Numbered from the stretch's first letter, positions 54,909-63,941 are shown. The stretch is 64,000 nt of DNA from Rhodococcus yunnanensis NBRC 103083 (GCF_001895005.1 NZ_BCXH01000005.1:124001-188000), one strand, 5' to 3'. Numbers and translations are program-made. The notes: generated by a model from the letters alone, not told the origin.

Positions 54909-56149
54909 GCAAGTACCTTCGCTTCACGGTGAATCTGATTCCCGGTGCTCTGCAGCGGGAAGACGGTTCACACCCGTTCATCGACATCGAGGACTTCGTC
55001 CGCTCGGCGCAGCTCGCCGAGCGGGCGAGGCTCGACGCGGTGTTCTTCGCGGATTCGCAGGGGATCCCGCCGGACGGGCGCGGGTTCTCCTATCTCGATC
55101 CGTTGGTGGTGTTACCTGCTCTGGCACGGGAAACCGAACACGTGGGCCTCGTGGCCACGGCGTCGACGACCTACGGAACGCCGTACGCGTTGGCTCGGTC
55201 GATTCTGTCGCTCGACCACATCTCGCACGGACGCGCGGGATGGAACATCATCACCACGATGGAACCGTCGGTCGCGCGGAACTTCGGGCTGAGCTCCCCG
55301 CCGTCTCGGGAGGACAGGTACCGCCGGGCAGGCGAGTTCGCCGAAGTCGTCGACAAGCTGTGGCAGTCGTGGCAGGACGACGTCGACCAGACGTGGGATC
55401 TCGATGCGTTGAACCGCGCTGCTATCGATCATCGCGGTGAATTCTTCTCTGTCGCAGGTCCTCTGCAGCTACCGCGGTCGCGCCAGGGAAGACCCGTTGT
55501 CTTCCAGGCGGGCGGGTCGGATCAGGGAATCGACACCGCTGCGCGTTTCGCCGACGCCGTCTTCTCGGTCGGCCTGGAAGAGGAGACCTCGCGTGACTAC
55601 CGGGAGCGGCTGAACAAGGAGGTGCGCAATCGTCGCGGAGAGTCGGCGAGCGCGCTGGTTCTGCCGGGGATCTTCCTGACCGTCGGTAGTACGACCGACG
55701 AGGTGGCGCGGCTGCTGCACGAGGCGGAGCAGGCCATCGACGGCACCGCGGTGCTGCACCGCTTCGCCTCCAGGTTCGACCTCGATCCGGACACGCTCGA
55801 TCTGGACGGGCCCGTGCCCGCGGAGGTCGCGGTCACCGACAGCAGTCGGTCGATCGGATTCGCGCAAGGCGGCGTCGAACTGGCCCGCAGGAACGCCGAT
55901 CTCACGTTGCGCAGGTTCATCGTGCTCGGCGGCGGCGGACACCGGCGGATATTCGGGACGCCGCAGTCCATCGCCGACGAACTGATCGGCTGGGTCGATC
56001 GCGGTGCGGCCGACGGCTTCACGGTGTTCGTCGAGTCGCTGCCGCAGTTCGCCGAGCACATCGTGCCGATTCTGTGGGAACGTGGCGTACATCGGCGTGA
56101 GTACACCGGAACGACGTTGCGTGACAACTTTGCTCAGCATCAAGGCTGA
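54905..56149 (+). CDS. NtaA/SnaA/DszA-type FMNH2-dependent monooxygenase
   Basis: 414 aa luciferase-like: LRFTVNLIPGALQREDGSHP, DAVFFADSQGIPPDGRGFSY, STTYGTPYALARSILSLDHISHGRAGWNIITT, and a C-terminal FGTPQSIADELIGW...IVPILWERG. DszA and relatives cleave C-S bonds of sulfones and NtaA oxidises nitrilotriacetate, with FMNH2 from a partner reductase not seen here. ATGA overlap with the dioxygenase. Given the surroundings a sulfur substrate is likely. Confidence 0.92.
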   Translation: MSKYLRFTVNLIPGALQREDGSHPFIDIEDFVRSAQLAERARLDAVFFADSQGIPPDGRGFSYLDPLVVLPALARETEHVGLVATASTTYGTPYALARSILSLDHISHGRAGWNIITTMEPSVARNFGLSSPPSREDRYRRAGEFAEVVDKLWQSWQDDVDQTWDLDALNRAAIDHRGEFFSVAGPLQLPRSRQGRPVVFQAGGSDQGIDTAARFADAVFSVGLEEETSRDYRERLNKEVRNRRGESASALVLPGIFLTVGSTTDEVARLLHEAEQAIDGTAVLHRFASRFDLDPDTLDLDGPVPAEVAVTDSSRSIGFAQGGVELARRNADLTLRRFIVLGGGGHRRIFGTPQSIADELIGWVDRGAADGFTVFVESLPQFAEHIVPILWERGVHRREYTGTTLRDNFAQHQG

Positions 56150-56173
56150 GCAGCTCTTACACGAAGGAGAACA

Positions 56174-57175
56174 GTGACTGATACATCGAAGCGAAAGCTC
56201 GGCAGCACAGGGCCGTCGGTATCGCCGATCGGCGTCGGATTCATGAGCTTTCGGACCGGGGCAGGTCCCGACGACGAGAAGGCCGCGCGCGACGTCGTCG
56301 ACGCAGCCCTCGGGTCTGGAATCTCGTTCTTCGACACCGCAGACGTCTACGGACCCGAGCACAGCGAGATCCTCCTCGGCCGTGCACTGAAGGGGCGTCG
56401 CGACGAGGCCACCATCGCCACGAAGTTCGGTAACGCTCTGGACCGCGGCACCAACCCGAACGCCCGGATCAACGGTAGTCCCGAGTACGTCAGGGCGGCT
56501 ATCGATGCATCGCTGCGTCGGCTCGATGTGGACCATGTCGACCTGTACTACCTGCACCGCGTGGACCCCACGGTCCCGATCGAGGACACCGTCGGAGCCC
56601 TGAAGGAGCTCGTCGAGGCAGGGAAAGTGCGCCACATCGGGTTGTCCGAGGCGGGCCCGAAGACGATCCGCAGGGCACACGCCGTGCATCCGATCGCAGC
56701 TGTGCAGAGCGAATGGTCGCTGTTCAGCCGCGACATCGAACTCTCGACGGTTCCGGTCACCCGTGAGCTGGGCATCGCGATCGTTCCGTATTCGCCGCTC
56801 GGCCGGGCATGGCTGACCGGAGCGGTACGGACGCGCTCGGACATCAAGAAGCAGCTCGCGCAACATCCGCGTTTCGCGGAGGAGAACTTCGAGACCAACC
56901 GAGCCCTGGCCGACGAGGTCGTGGCCGTGGCAGCGGAACTGGAGGTGCGACCCTCGCAGGTGGCGCTTGCCTGGGTGCTGGGACGTGGCGACGACGTCGT
57001 ACCGATCCCCGGTACTCGGCATGCCGAGTACGTACGTGAGAACGCAGGCGCACTGACGGTCGAGCTGTCCTCCGACCAGGCAGATCGACTGGGCAAGCTG
57101 GCCGACCAGGTGGCCGGCCACCGGTCCGTTCAGCCGCAGAACCTCGGCACGGAGGCGCCGGAATCGGCCAAGTGA
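56174..57175 (+). CDS. Aldo/keto reductase
   Basis: 333 aa. Catalytic set: FFDTADVYG (Asp, Tyr), IATKFGNAL (Lys), VDLYYLHRVDP (His), plus AVQSEWSLFSRDIE and the NADPH-binding IPGTRHAEYVRENAG. It could reduce the aldehyde or ketone left after desulfonation. GTG 56174 with AAGGAG five bases upstream, 24 bases after the monooxygenase; last gene of this operon. Confidence 0.92.
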   Translation: MTDTSKRKLGSTGPSVSPIGVGFMSFRTGAGPDDEKAARDVVDAALGSGISFFDTADVYGPEHSEILLGRALKGRRDEATIATKFGNALDRGTNPNARINGSPEYVRAAIDASLRRLDVDHVDLYYLHRVDPTVPIEDTVGALKELVEAGKVRHIGLSEAGPKTIRRAHAVHPIAAVQSEWSLFSRDIELSTVPVTRELGIAIVPYSPLGRAWLTGAVRTRSDIKKQLAQHPRFAEENFETNRALADEVVAVAAELEVRPSQVALAWVLGRGDDVVPIPGTRHAEYVRENAGALTVELSSDQADRLGKLADQVAGHRSVQPQNLGTEAPESAK

Positions 57176-57219
57176 GCCAGATCACCTACAAGTAGATAGG
57201 AAATAGAGGGAACCGGCGG

Positions 57220-57225
57220 TAGTTT
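57220..57225 (+). promoter_or_regulatory. -10 element of leaderless leader-peptide transcript
   Basis: TAGTTT is followed by six bases and the GTG at 57232, the geometry expected of a leaderless transcript. No convincing -35 is seen. Confidence 0.5.
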
Positions 57226-57231
57226 CGGTGG

Positions 57232-57306
57232 GTGGCATCATTCGAACTCGTGGCTCGGCGCCACGTGGACCTCATGCGTGCCACGTGCGCTGCGTGTCGT
57301 AGCTGA
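57232..57306 (+). CDS. RRHVDL-type leader peptide, sulfur attenuator
   Basis: 24 codons, GTG to TGA, with C-terminal half RRHVDLMRATCAACRS. The RRHVDLxR...C motif is the hallmark of actinobacterial putative leader peptides found upstream of sulfate, sulfonate and cysteine genes. The Cys codons near the end imply ribosome stalling when cysteine is limiting. It lies 176 bases before the LysR-SsuD-type unit. A bulged hairpin and two direct repeats occupy the space between. It is too short for usual gene calling. Confidence 0.75.
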   Translation: MASFELVARRHVDLMRATCAACRS

Positions 57307-57351
57307 CTTCTGCATTCGTCCGAGTCGGCCTTTCGTCGTCGCCCACCCGCC

Positions 57352-57384
57352 GCCGGCACTTCTGCTTCGAATCGGAAGTGCGGC
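57352..57384 (+). promoter_or_regulatory. Hairpin downstream of the leader peptide (possible attenuator)
   Basis: GCCGGCACTTC (57352-57362) and GAAGTGCGGC (57375-57384) pair over ten positions with one bulged G. It sits between the leader stop and the LysR start, where an attenuator should be. The 11-bp repeat AGGATTCGCCG occurs twice just after it (57418-57428 and 57436-57446). Confidence 0.4.
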
Positions 57385-57481
57385 GCTTCTTCGTGAATGA
57401 GATCCCAATGTTGGTGCAGGATTCGCCGTACTTCCAGGATTCGCCGCTTGTCGAACGGTTGCCGCTCGCAGGTGCACTCTG

Positions 57482-58402
57482 ATGCTCGATATCCGACGCA
57501 TGATGCTGCTGTGCGATCTGGCCGATCTCGGGTCGGTATCCGCGGTCGCCAAGCGCCGCGACATCAGTAGTTCAGCTGTGTCGCAACAACTCCGCGTGCT
57601 GGAACACGAGGCCGACGCAACGCTCTTCCATCGGGACGGCAGGACGCTCGGCCTGACGCGGGCCGGTGAGGTCCTCGTCGAGCATGTGCGTGTCATCATT
57701 GCTGCCGTCGACGAAGCTGCCAGTGCCGTCGCGGCCACCCGCGCAGGGACTGCAGGGCAGGTGACGATTGCGTCGTTCAACATGGGGATCTCGATGCTGG
57801 CGGCGCCCGTGGTGTCGCGTTTGGCCACTCGGGTACCGGATCTGCACATCGAAATACAGCAGGGCAGTGCCGAGAGCGCGCTTCGGATGCTTCGACGAGG
57901 CGAACTCGATATCGCGATCACGTGCAGGTACGAGTTCGAGTCGCAGTCCTCGTCGTCGGCACTGAGCGAGATCGCGCTGATGGACGAGCCCCTGGTTCTG
58001 CTGGCGCCGCCGAACAGGCACGCGGGGGTCCGCGCGCACGGTTCGGCGACACTCGCCGACCTCCCCTGGGTGACGGGATTGGCAGGCACCGGGTTGAGTT
58101 CCGTGCTGCAGCACCGTGCCGATTCCGACGCCTTCACTCCCAAGATCAAGCACCGTGTGATCGGGGCACAGAACATCTGCATGCTCGCCGCCACCGAAGC
58201 TGCGGCTGCAGTTGTTCCGAAAATGGCTGTGCCACAGCATCTCGAGCACTTCGTCGTCGACGGACTCGACGTCGGTGCACGTGCCATTTCGGCGGTGGTT
58301 CGGGAGGGGCGTCAGCGGGATCCCAACATCACACTCGTCCTCCGCGAGATGCACGCCATCGTCGCGGACAGTATGCACGAGCCACTCGACGTGGCTGTAT
58401 GA
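57482..58402 (+). CDS. LysR-type transcriptional regulator
   Basis: 306 aa. N-terminal helix-turn-helix: MLDIRRMMLLCDLADLGSVSAVAKRRDISSSAVSQQLRVLEHE, then a periplasmic-binding-fold effector domain (VTIASFNMGISMLAAPVV, LRMLRRGELDIAITCRY). It probably controls the neighbouring monooxygenase genes in response to a sulfur metabolite, by analogy with CysB/Cbl. It is followed 22 bases later by the SsuD-type gene, which is unusual because LysR genes are more often divergent. Confidence 0.92.
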   Translation: MLDIRRMMLLCDLADLGSVSAVAKRRDISSSAVSQQLRVLEHEADATLFHRDGRTLGLTRAGEVLVEHVRVIIAAVDEAASAVAATRAGTAGQVTIASFNMGISMLAAPVVSRLATRVPDLHIEIQQGSAESALRMLRRGELDIAITCRYEFESQSSSSALSEIALMDEPLVLLAPPNRHAGVRAHGSATLADLPWVTGLAGTGLSSVLQHRADSDAFTPKIKHRVIGAQNICMLAATEAAAAVVPKMAVPQHLEHFVVDGLDVGARAISAVVREGRQRDPNITLVLREMHAIVADSMHEPLDVAV

Positions 58403-58424
58403 CCGAACACGAACGGAGCACAGC

Positions 58425-59474
58425 ATGAGCCGCGAATTCCTCTGGTACATACCCAATTCGGTCGAGCCCGGCCACCGCGGTGACGACACCGTCGAGGGCT
58501 GGGGCACGCTGGACTTCTCCGTCGAACAAGCCGTGCTGGCCGAGAAGCACGGTTGGGGCGGGGCGCTGATCGGCACCGGATGGGGCAGGCCCGATACCTT
58601 CACCGTCGCCACGGCACTCGCTGCCCGCACCGAGACCTTCACCCCGCTGATCGCAATACGGCCCGGCTACTGGCAGCCCGCACACTTCGCGAGCGCGGCA
58701 GCGACGCTGTATCAGCTCTCTCGTGGGCGGGTGTTCGTCAATATCGTCAGCGGCACCGACAATCTGGATGCATACGGTGACGGAGAATTCGACAAATCAC
58801 GCCGCTACGACCGTACGCGTGAGTTCCTTCGGATCGTTCGCAAGCTCTGGGCAGAAGAGAACGTCAGCATCGAGGGCGAGTTCTGGAAGGTCGAGAATTC
58901 GACCGTCGTACCCCGGCTCCCCGACGGCGGAAGGCCGCGACTGTACTTCGGAGGTGCCTCCGCGGCCGCCGAGGAGGTCGCCGCCGCAGAAGCGGACGTC
59001 CAGCTGTTCTGGGGCGAGCCACTCGAGGGGATAGCAGAACGGGTCGATCGGTTGAAAGTGCTGAGCGACAAAGTCGGTCGCGAGCACGCGCCACTAGAGT
59101 TCGGCTTGCGTGTCACCACGTTGATCCGCGACACGGCCGAGGAAGCATGGCGGGACGCGGAAGCGAAGGTCGCGCAGATGGCCTCGCAGGTAGACCCGCT
59201 GCGGCCGGCAAATCCTCGTGCCGCCACCGGTCAGCAGCGGTTACTGGACCTGGCCGACCGCGGCGATGTTCTCGACACCAACCTCTACACCGCACCGGGC
59301 CGTCACGGCGGCGGAGGAGCCGGGACCACCTGGCTGGTCGGCACGGCGGCAGAGGTCGCCGCATCTCTCGAGCGATACGCGGAACTCGGCGTCAGCCACT
59401 TCGTGCTCTCGGATACCCCGTACGCGCGTGAGATCGTGCGCATCGGGGATCAGCTCCTGCCGTTGCTGCGCTGA
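58425..59474 (+). CDS. SsuD-type alkanesulfonate monooxygenase (FMNH2-dependent)
   Basis: 349 aa. It resembles SsuD along its length: ALIGTGWGRPDTFTVATALA, IAIRPGYWQPAHFASAAATL, SRGRVFVNIVSGTD, RPRLYFGGASAAAEEVAAAEADVQLFWGEP, and a C-terminal GGGGAGTTWLVGTAAEVAAS...FVLSDTPYAREI. SsuD frees sulfite from alkanesulfonates, and SfnG-like members act on dimethylsulfone. ATG 58425 has CGGAGC six bases upstream. No flavin reductase is present in the window. Confidence 0.9.
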   Translation: MSREFLWYIPNSVEPGHRGDDTVEGWGTLDFSVEQAVLAEKHGWGGALIGTGWGRPDTFTVATALAARTETFTPLIAIRPGYWQPAHFASAAATLYQLSRGRVFVNIVSGTDNLDAYGDGEFDKSRRYDRTREFLRIVRKLWAEENVSIEGEFWKVENSTVVPRLPDGGRPRLYFGGASAAAEEVAAAEADVQLFWGEPLEGIAERVDRLKVLSDKVGREHAPLEFGLRVTTLIRDTAEEAWRDAEAKVAQMASQVDPLRPANPRAATGQQRLLDLADRGDVLDTNLYTAPGRHGGGGAGTTWLVGTAAEVAASLERYAELGVSHFVLSDTPYAREIVRIGDQLLPLLR

Positions 59475-59486
59475 CGCGCCAACCGG

Positions 59487-59513
59487 GCGCAGTGAGAGTG
59501 GACGTCACTGCGC
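59487..59513. terminator. Bidirectional terminator hairpin
   Basis: GCGCAGTGA (59487-59495) and TCACTGCGC (59505-59513) are 9-bp perfect arms with a 9-base loop. It lies between the convergent SsuD-type and SfnB-type genes and can end both transcripts. Confidence 0.65.
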
Positions 59514-59531
59514 GCGGTAGGCGTAGCGACT

Positions 59532-60719
59532 TCAGAAAAAGCTGCTTTTCGGGGGCGTCGTTCCGTTGAGTTCGTAATCACCGAGAATCCGTAGCTTGTA
59601 CGACCCCGGGTTGTGCGAGGACAGCGTGCGGATATTGCGCCAATGTCGGTCGAGGTTCTTGCTCCGACTCGGCGTCGAGCCACCACCCAGTTCGAAAATC
59701 AGCCACGCTGTCTGTGCGGCGAGTTCGTCGACGAACACCTTTGCGCGTGCCGAATCGAGCGACGCCGCGAGGAGGGCTTCCTCGCGACCTTGACCGGGAG
59801 GTTGCGCCCATGCGGCCTCCAGCGATGCTGCCGCTGATCGAACTGCCGAGGTTATGGCAAAGCTGTTGGTCGAAATTCGACCGACGGTGCCCTGGACGGC
59901 CTCCTCGTGTCGTGGTTCCTCCGCTGTGCCGTGGTAGTAGTTGCGGGCCCGGCCACGGACCAATGCCTGTGCGTCGGACAGAACGTTCGACACGATGCCC
60001 GCGATCACGGTGGTGAGATACAGCTGAGGGAAAGTTGCCGAGTACGAGTCGGATTCGTGCTCGAAGTCGCTCGGTGGAATCAGCTCGCTGTCGTGAACGA
60101 CGACGTCGTTGTAGCGGGTGGTCCCGCTACCGGTCAGGCGCTGTCCGATGCCATCCCAGTCATCGGTGAGATCGACGCCGGCTCTGGACGACGGAATCGC
60201 CACCGTCACCGGTGAACCGTCGGCGTCGACGGCTTTCACGAACAGGTGGTCGACGTAGATGTTGCCGGTGCTGTAGATCTTGACTCCGGACAACCTGTAC
60301 TCGCCATCTTGCCGAGTGAGGATCGTCGTGAAGTCGGTGGTACCGGCCTTCGGTGTCTGTGCCTCACTGAACGATCCACCGATCAGTTCGCCGTCGGCGA
60401 CGTTCTGCAGCCAGCGTCGCCGGTGGCTGTTCGGCGGAGTTCTCAGTGTCTGTTCGACGAATCCGAAGTGGTTGCGAAGTGCGTGCGCAACACTGGGGTC
60501 TGCCTCGCCGAGTCGGCGCACGACGTCGAACAGTTCGACCAACGAGATTTCTTGTCCACCTGAAGATCTGGGGAGTCGAAGCGCACCGATTCGAGCCCGC
60601 TTCAGGTCGGCCACCTGATCGTGCGGTAGACCGACGCTCGCGTCGCGCTCTGCGGCGCCGAGCGCAAGTTCGTCGAACAACGCACCGAGGTCGACATCGG
60701 TCGACGCCAACGTGCTCAT
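59532..60719 (-). CDS. SfnB/DszC-type acyl-CoA-dehydrogenase-like flavin monooxygenase
   Basis: 395 aa with the acyl-CoA dehydrogenase fold: ALRLPRSSGGQEISLVELFDVVRRLGEADPSVAHALRNHFGFVE, GGSFSEAQTPKAGTTDFTTI, GVKIYSTGNIYVDHLFV, DDWDGIGQRLTGSGTTRYNDVVV, and a C-terminal NIRTLSSHNPGSYKLRILG. DszC, SoxC and SfnB relatives use reduced flavin to oxidise sulfur. ATG 60719 overlaps the stop of the preceding gene (ATGA). Confidence 0.9.
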   Translation of the reverse strand: MSTLASTDVDLGALFDELALGAAERDASVGLPHDQVADLKRARIGALRLPRSSGGQEISLVELFDVVRRLGEADPSVAHALRNHFGFVEQTLRTPPNSHRRRWLQNVADGELIGGSFSEAQTPKAGTTDFTTILTRQDGEYRLSGVKIYSTGNIYVDHLFVKAVDADGSPVTVAIPSSRAGVDLTDDWDGIGQRLTGSGTTRYNDVVVHDSELIPPSDFEHESDSYSATFPQLYLTTVIAGIVSNVLSDAQALVRGRARNYYHGTAEEPRHEEAVQGTVGRISTNSFAITSAVRSAAASLEAAWAQPPGQGREEALLAASLDSARAKVFVDELAAQTAWLIFELGGGSTPSRSKNLDRHWRNIRTLSSHNPGSYKLRILGDYELNGTTPPKSSFF

Positions 60720-61213
60720 CGAGCCGCCGCCGACGTAGTTCCTGACAGCAGCAGATCTCGATCCCGGAGGTGCCGCTCGACCTCGACGAGTACCGTTTCG
60801 ATTGTCCCGTTGTCCAACTGTGCGGCCAGGTCGGCCGCGCCGGCCTCGACCAGCAACGCGCCCAGACGATGTCGAACACGATCGACGATCCAGTCGAGGA
60901 ATTCCCCGTCCGCGGTCGTATCGAATCCGATCCAGTGGTTCCGAACTCCCGGAGTCAGATAGTGATAATGCTCCTCGCCGGGAAAGGCGTCGAAGCGTAG
61001 GTGCTCGAGGCCGGTGGCGGTCTCGAAGACGTGCAGAGTCGGCCCTCCCGCCCACGGCGTATCGGACCCACCCTCGAACAACGCCCGTCCCTCGACACCG
61101 AAGGTGACCGTTCCGGCTGGATAGTAGGTAGTGGCCTCCTCGACGACGGGAAGTGGATCGCCTTCGTACAGGCGGCCGAGCCGAGTCTGGGTGTGAACGA
61201 ATGCATCAGCCAT
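60716..61213 (-). CDS. Hypothetical protein of sulfur operon
   Basis: 165 aa, soluble. RLGRLYEGDPLPVVEEATTYYPAGTVTFGVEGRALFE, DAFPGEEHYHYLTPGVRNHWIGFD, then a helical region FLDWIVDRVRHRLGALLVEAGAADL. The HYHY stretch might bind a metal. No family recognised. Coupled by ATGA overlap to the SfnB-type gene, so it probably serves the same pathway. Start at 61213 (MADAFVHTQTR); earlier starts are possible. Confidence 0.7.
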   Translation of the reverse strand: MADAFVHTQTRLGRLYEGDPLPVVEEATTYYPAGTVTFGVEGRALFEGGSDTPWAGGPTLHVFETATGLEHLRFDAFPGEEHYHYLTPGVRNHWIGFDTTADGEFLDWIVDRVRHRLGALLVEAGAADLAAQLDNGTIETVLVEVERHLRDRDLLLSGTTSAAAR

Positions 61214-61506
61214 AGGAATGTGAGCTTTCTGGTCGAGGATCGATGTGGCAATGCCTGACGATCGAATCGGCGCCGACACCGAAGCGGAAGATTCTGCGCC
61301 CGTACGCGTTCGCCTGCGTCTTTCGAACGTATGTCTCGAATATGACTCGGGGCAATGCTTTACGTCATGGTGCGCAAAACTATGCCGCGCGCTCGTCGAT
61401 TCGCACAGTATGTAGGTACAGAAGAGTCCAGTCGATTTTCGGCCTCAGCTTCACTTCCAGCGCTTCGGGCCGTTCTGTCGGCGAAGTCGAAACCACAGGA
61501 GCACTC

Positions 61507-62244
61507 ATCGTTCTCACATCGACCGCCGCGGATGTCCGCGACGGCAGGCAACTTCACCTCAATGCCAACATCACCGAAGCGGGCAAACATGCTGCGGCAT
61601 GGAGAAAGCAACAGGATCCGCTGTCGTTCCTCGACATCGGATACTTCATGGATATCGGTCGAATCGCCGAGGGTGCGACATTCGATGCGGTCTTTCTCTC
61701 CGATTGGCCTGCGCTGGCGGAGAAACCGCCGTCGAAACCTTGGCAAGCCCTCGATCCGGCTTTGGTACGCACCGCTGTCGCATCCGCAACGGAGCACGTC
61801 GGTCTGATCGGGACGGTATCGACCTCGTTCGGACAGCCCTACGACGTCGCCCGAAAGTTCGCGACACTCGACATTCTCAGTGGCGGTCGGGCGGCGTGGA
61901 ACATCGTTACCACGCACGGATTTGCTCGGACCACAGTTCGTTATGCGGTGGAAACTGGAATCACCGTGCGCGAATCGATCGATCGCAACGGCGGAGCCCA
62001 CCGCATGGGCGTCGGCACCCCGGAACAGATCGCCGACGACATCGAGCTGTGGTTTCGCAGCCGTGCCGCAGATGGATTCAACCTCAACTTCGACGTGTAT
62101 CCCGATGGTCTACAACGGTTCGCGGACCACGTTGTTCCAGAACTCCGTCGGCGAGGCATCTTCCGGCACGAGTACACCGAATCCACGCTGCGCGACAACC
62201 TCGGGTTGCCGAACGTCGACGCCGGAGAGGGAGCGCCGGTATGA
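61507..62244 (+). pseudogene. Decayed NtaA/DszA-type monooxygenase with large internal deletion
   Basis: The frame reads LHLNANITEAGKHAAAWRKQ and proceeds normally to GGRAAWNIVTT. It then jumps to RYAVETGITVRESIDRNGGAHRMGVGTPEQIADDIELWF and finishes normally (FRHEYTESTLRDNLGL). About 190-200 residues are missing compared with the 414-aa relative at 54905. AGGAG sits five bases before an ATC where ATG would be expected, so the start may also be lost. The active-site half is gone. Its 3' end still couples (ATGA) to the permease gene. Gap 61214-61506 is a divergent promoter region without other features. Confidence 0.72.
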
Positions 62245-63167
62245 CCATCGACAGTGACTCGACCACGGCTTCAGGGCCGGCGACGGCGCCGAATCGCGGG
62301 CCGGTGGAGGCACCTTCTCGCCCTGCTGAACAGCTAGACAAGCACATAGTGACACTGGAGGCTTCGGGCGCGCCGCGCCGTTTTTCACTCCCCAGGGGTG
62401 GAAAGACCCTCGCGCGCATCGCGTTGCCGATCGCACTCGTGGTCGTGTGGGAGTTACTGTGCCGCGGCGGCGTCGTGCCGCCGACCAAACTCGATTCGCC
62501 GACCACCATCGCTTCGGCCTTGGCAGATCTGATCGAATCGGGCACCCTTCAGGAAAGCCTCGCGGTGTCTCTGCACCGCGCTGGACTCGGCTTTGCATTC
62601 GGCGCCGTCGTCGCATTGGTGTTGGGTGTCGTGGCAGGTCTGTCGGAATTCGGTGAACGAGCGTTCGACGCCCTGTTGCAGATGCTGCGCACAGTGCCCT
62701 TCCTTGCACTGATTCCGCTCTTCGTCATTTGGTTCGGGGTCGGCGAGCAACCCAAGATCACCCTCATTGCAGTTGCGTGCATCTTCCCGATCTACCTCAA
62801 CACCTTCGCCGGAGTACGCAACGTCGATCCGAAGGTCGTCGAAGCAGCCACAGTGTTCGGACTGTCCAGGTTCGCGGTAGCCACTCGCATCGTTCTCCCG
62901 CTGGCGCTGCCGACGATCCTCGTCGGAATTCGCTACGCCATGGGTGTTGCGCTTCTCGCTCTCGTTGCGGCCGAGCAGGTCAACGCGAATTCGGGCATCG
63001 GCTACCTTGCGCTCTCTCCACGAGCGGCTCTGCGAACCGACATCGTGCTGGCCATCGTCGTCGTGTACGCGGTATTGGGCCTCGGCGTCGATCTGCTGGT
63101 GCGTGTCATCACGCGGCTGGCCTTGCCGTGGCATCGCACTCTCGTTCAGAAAGCAGGCGGGCAATGA
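62241..63167 (+). CDS. SsuC/TauC-type ABC permease
   Basis: 308 aa. An unusually long hydrophilic N-terminus (~60 residues), then six helices: LARIALPIALVVVWELLCRGG, LGFAFGAVVALVLGVVAGL, with the EAA-type loop VVEAATVFGLSRFAVATRIVLPLALP and GVALLALVAAEQVNANSGIGYL. This is the SsuC/TauC/nitrate-type permease that imports sulfonates, taurine or relatives. ATGA overlap with the preceding pseudogene and with the ATPase. Confidence 0.92.
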   Translation: MTIDSDSTTASGPATAPNRGPVEAPSRPAEQLDKHIVTLEASGAPRRFSLPRGGKTLARIALPIALVVVWELLCRGGVVPPTKLDSPTTIASALADLIESGTLQESLAVSLHRAGLGFAFGAVVALVLGVVAGLSEFGERAFDALLQMLRTVPFLALIPLFVIWFGVGEQPKITLIAVACIFPIYLNTFAGVRNVDPKVVEAATVFGLSRFAVATRIVLPLALPTILVGIRYAMGVALLALVAAEQVNANSGIGYLALSPRAALRTDIVLAIVVVYAVLGLGVDLLVRVITRLALPWHRTLVQKAGGQ

Positions 63168-63883
63168 CCACCGACGGGTACTCGGTCGTCCTGAAGAACA
63201 TCACCAAATCGTATGGGACGCGCAAGATCTTCGACGGAATCGACCTGAGCATTCGTAAAGGTGAGTTCGTGGCCTTGCTGGGTGCATCGGGATCGGGGAA
63301 GACGACGCTGCTTCGGGTCCTGCTCGGTTTGGAAAAGATCGACAGCGGCGACGGATCGGTGTCGGTGCCACGTTCGGTGGTGTTCCAGGAGCCGAGGCTC
63401 GTCCCCTCGCAGAAGGTATGGCGCAACGTCAACCTCGGGGTCGCACGTGCGGATCGGAGCAAGGAGCGAGCCGTCGAGGCATTGGGCGAGGTCAGTCTCG
63501 ACCGACACGTCGACGTCTGGCCTGCAACGCTTTCCGGCGGTGAGGCGCAGAGGGTCGCCCTGGCGAGGGCATTGATCAGGGAACCTCGTCTGTTGCTGCT
63601 CGACGAACCGTTCGCCGCACTCGATGCCTTGACACGGCTGAGGATGCAGGACCTCGTGCGCCGGTTGTGCCGCAAGCACGAACCCGGCGTGCTGTTGGTC
63701 ACCCACGACGTGGACGAGGCAATCCGACTCGCCGACCGCGTGCTCGTATTGAAGGACGCGCAGTTGTCCCTCGACGTCGAAATTCCCGGAGACGCTGCAC
63801 CCGACACGGCCGAGCTGGCAGCAATCAGAATCAGGCTCTTTCGGGAGTTGGGAGTCGAGACCGAGATCGCAGTCCAGATCTAG
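63164..63883 (+). CDS. SsuB/TauB-type ABC ATPase
   Basis: 239 aa. Walker A GASGSGKTTLL near residue 38, Q-loop FQEPRLVPSQKVWRNV, signature LSGGEAQRVALARAL, Walker B LLLLDEPFAALDA and H-loop LLVTHDVDEAI. Same subgroup as SsuB, TauB and NrtD. It energises the adjacent permease. ATG 63164 overlaps the permease stop. Confidence 0.94.
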   Translation: MTTDGYSVVLKNITKSYGTRKIFDGIDLSIRKGEFVALLGASGSGKTTLLRVLLGLEKIDSGDGSVSVPRSVVFQEPRLVPSQKVWRNVNLGVARADRSKERAVEALGEVSLDRHVDVWPATLSGGEAQRVALARALIREPRLLLLDEPFAALDALTRLRMQDLVRRLCRKHEPGVLLVTHDVDEAIRLADRVLVLKDAQLSLDVEIPGDAAPDTAELAAIRIRLFRELGVETEIAVQI

Positions 63884-63941
63884 TACACGCGCTCGAACCG
63901 CCCCAAGACACGGCAATCGAAAACTCAGGAGTATCAACACA

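Noticed and set aside
55469..57121. 550-codon open frame on the minus strand over the DszA-type and AKR genes
   Set aside because: No domain or ribosome binding site; the plus-strand genes have full catalytic motifs and coupled starts.
57176..57481. SAM or cobalamin riboswitch upstream of the LysR-SsuD-type genes
   Set aside because: The conserved cores of these riboswitches were looked for and not found; the leader peptide explains the region better.
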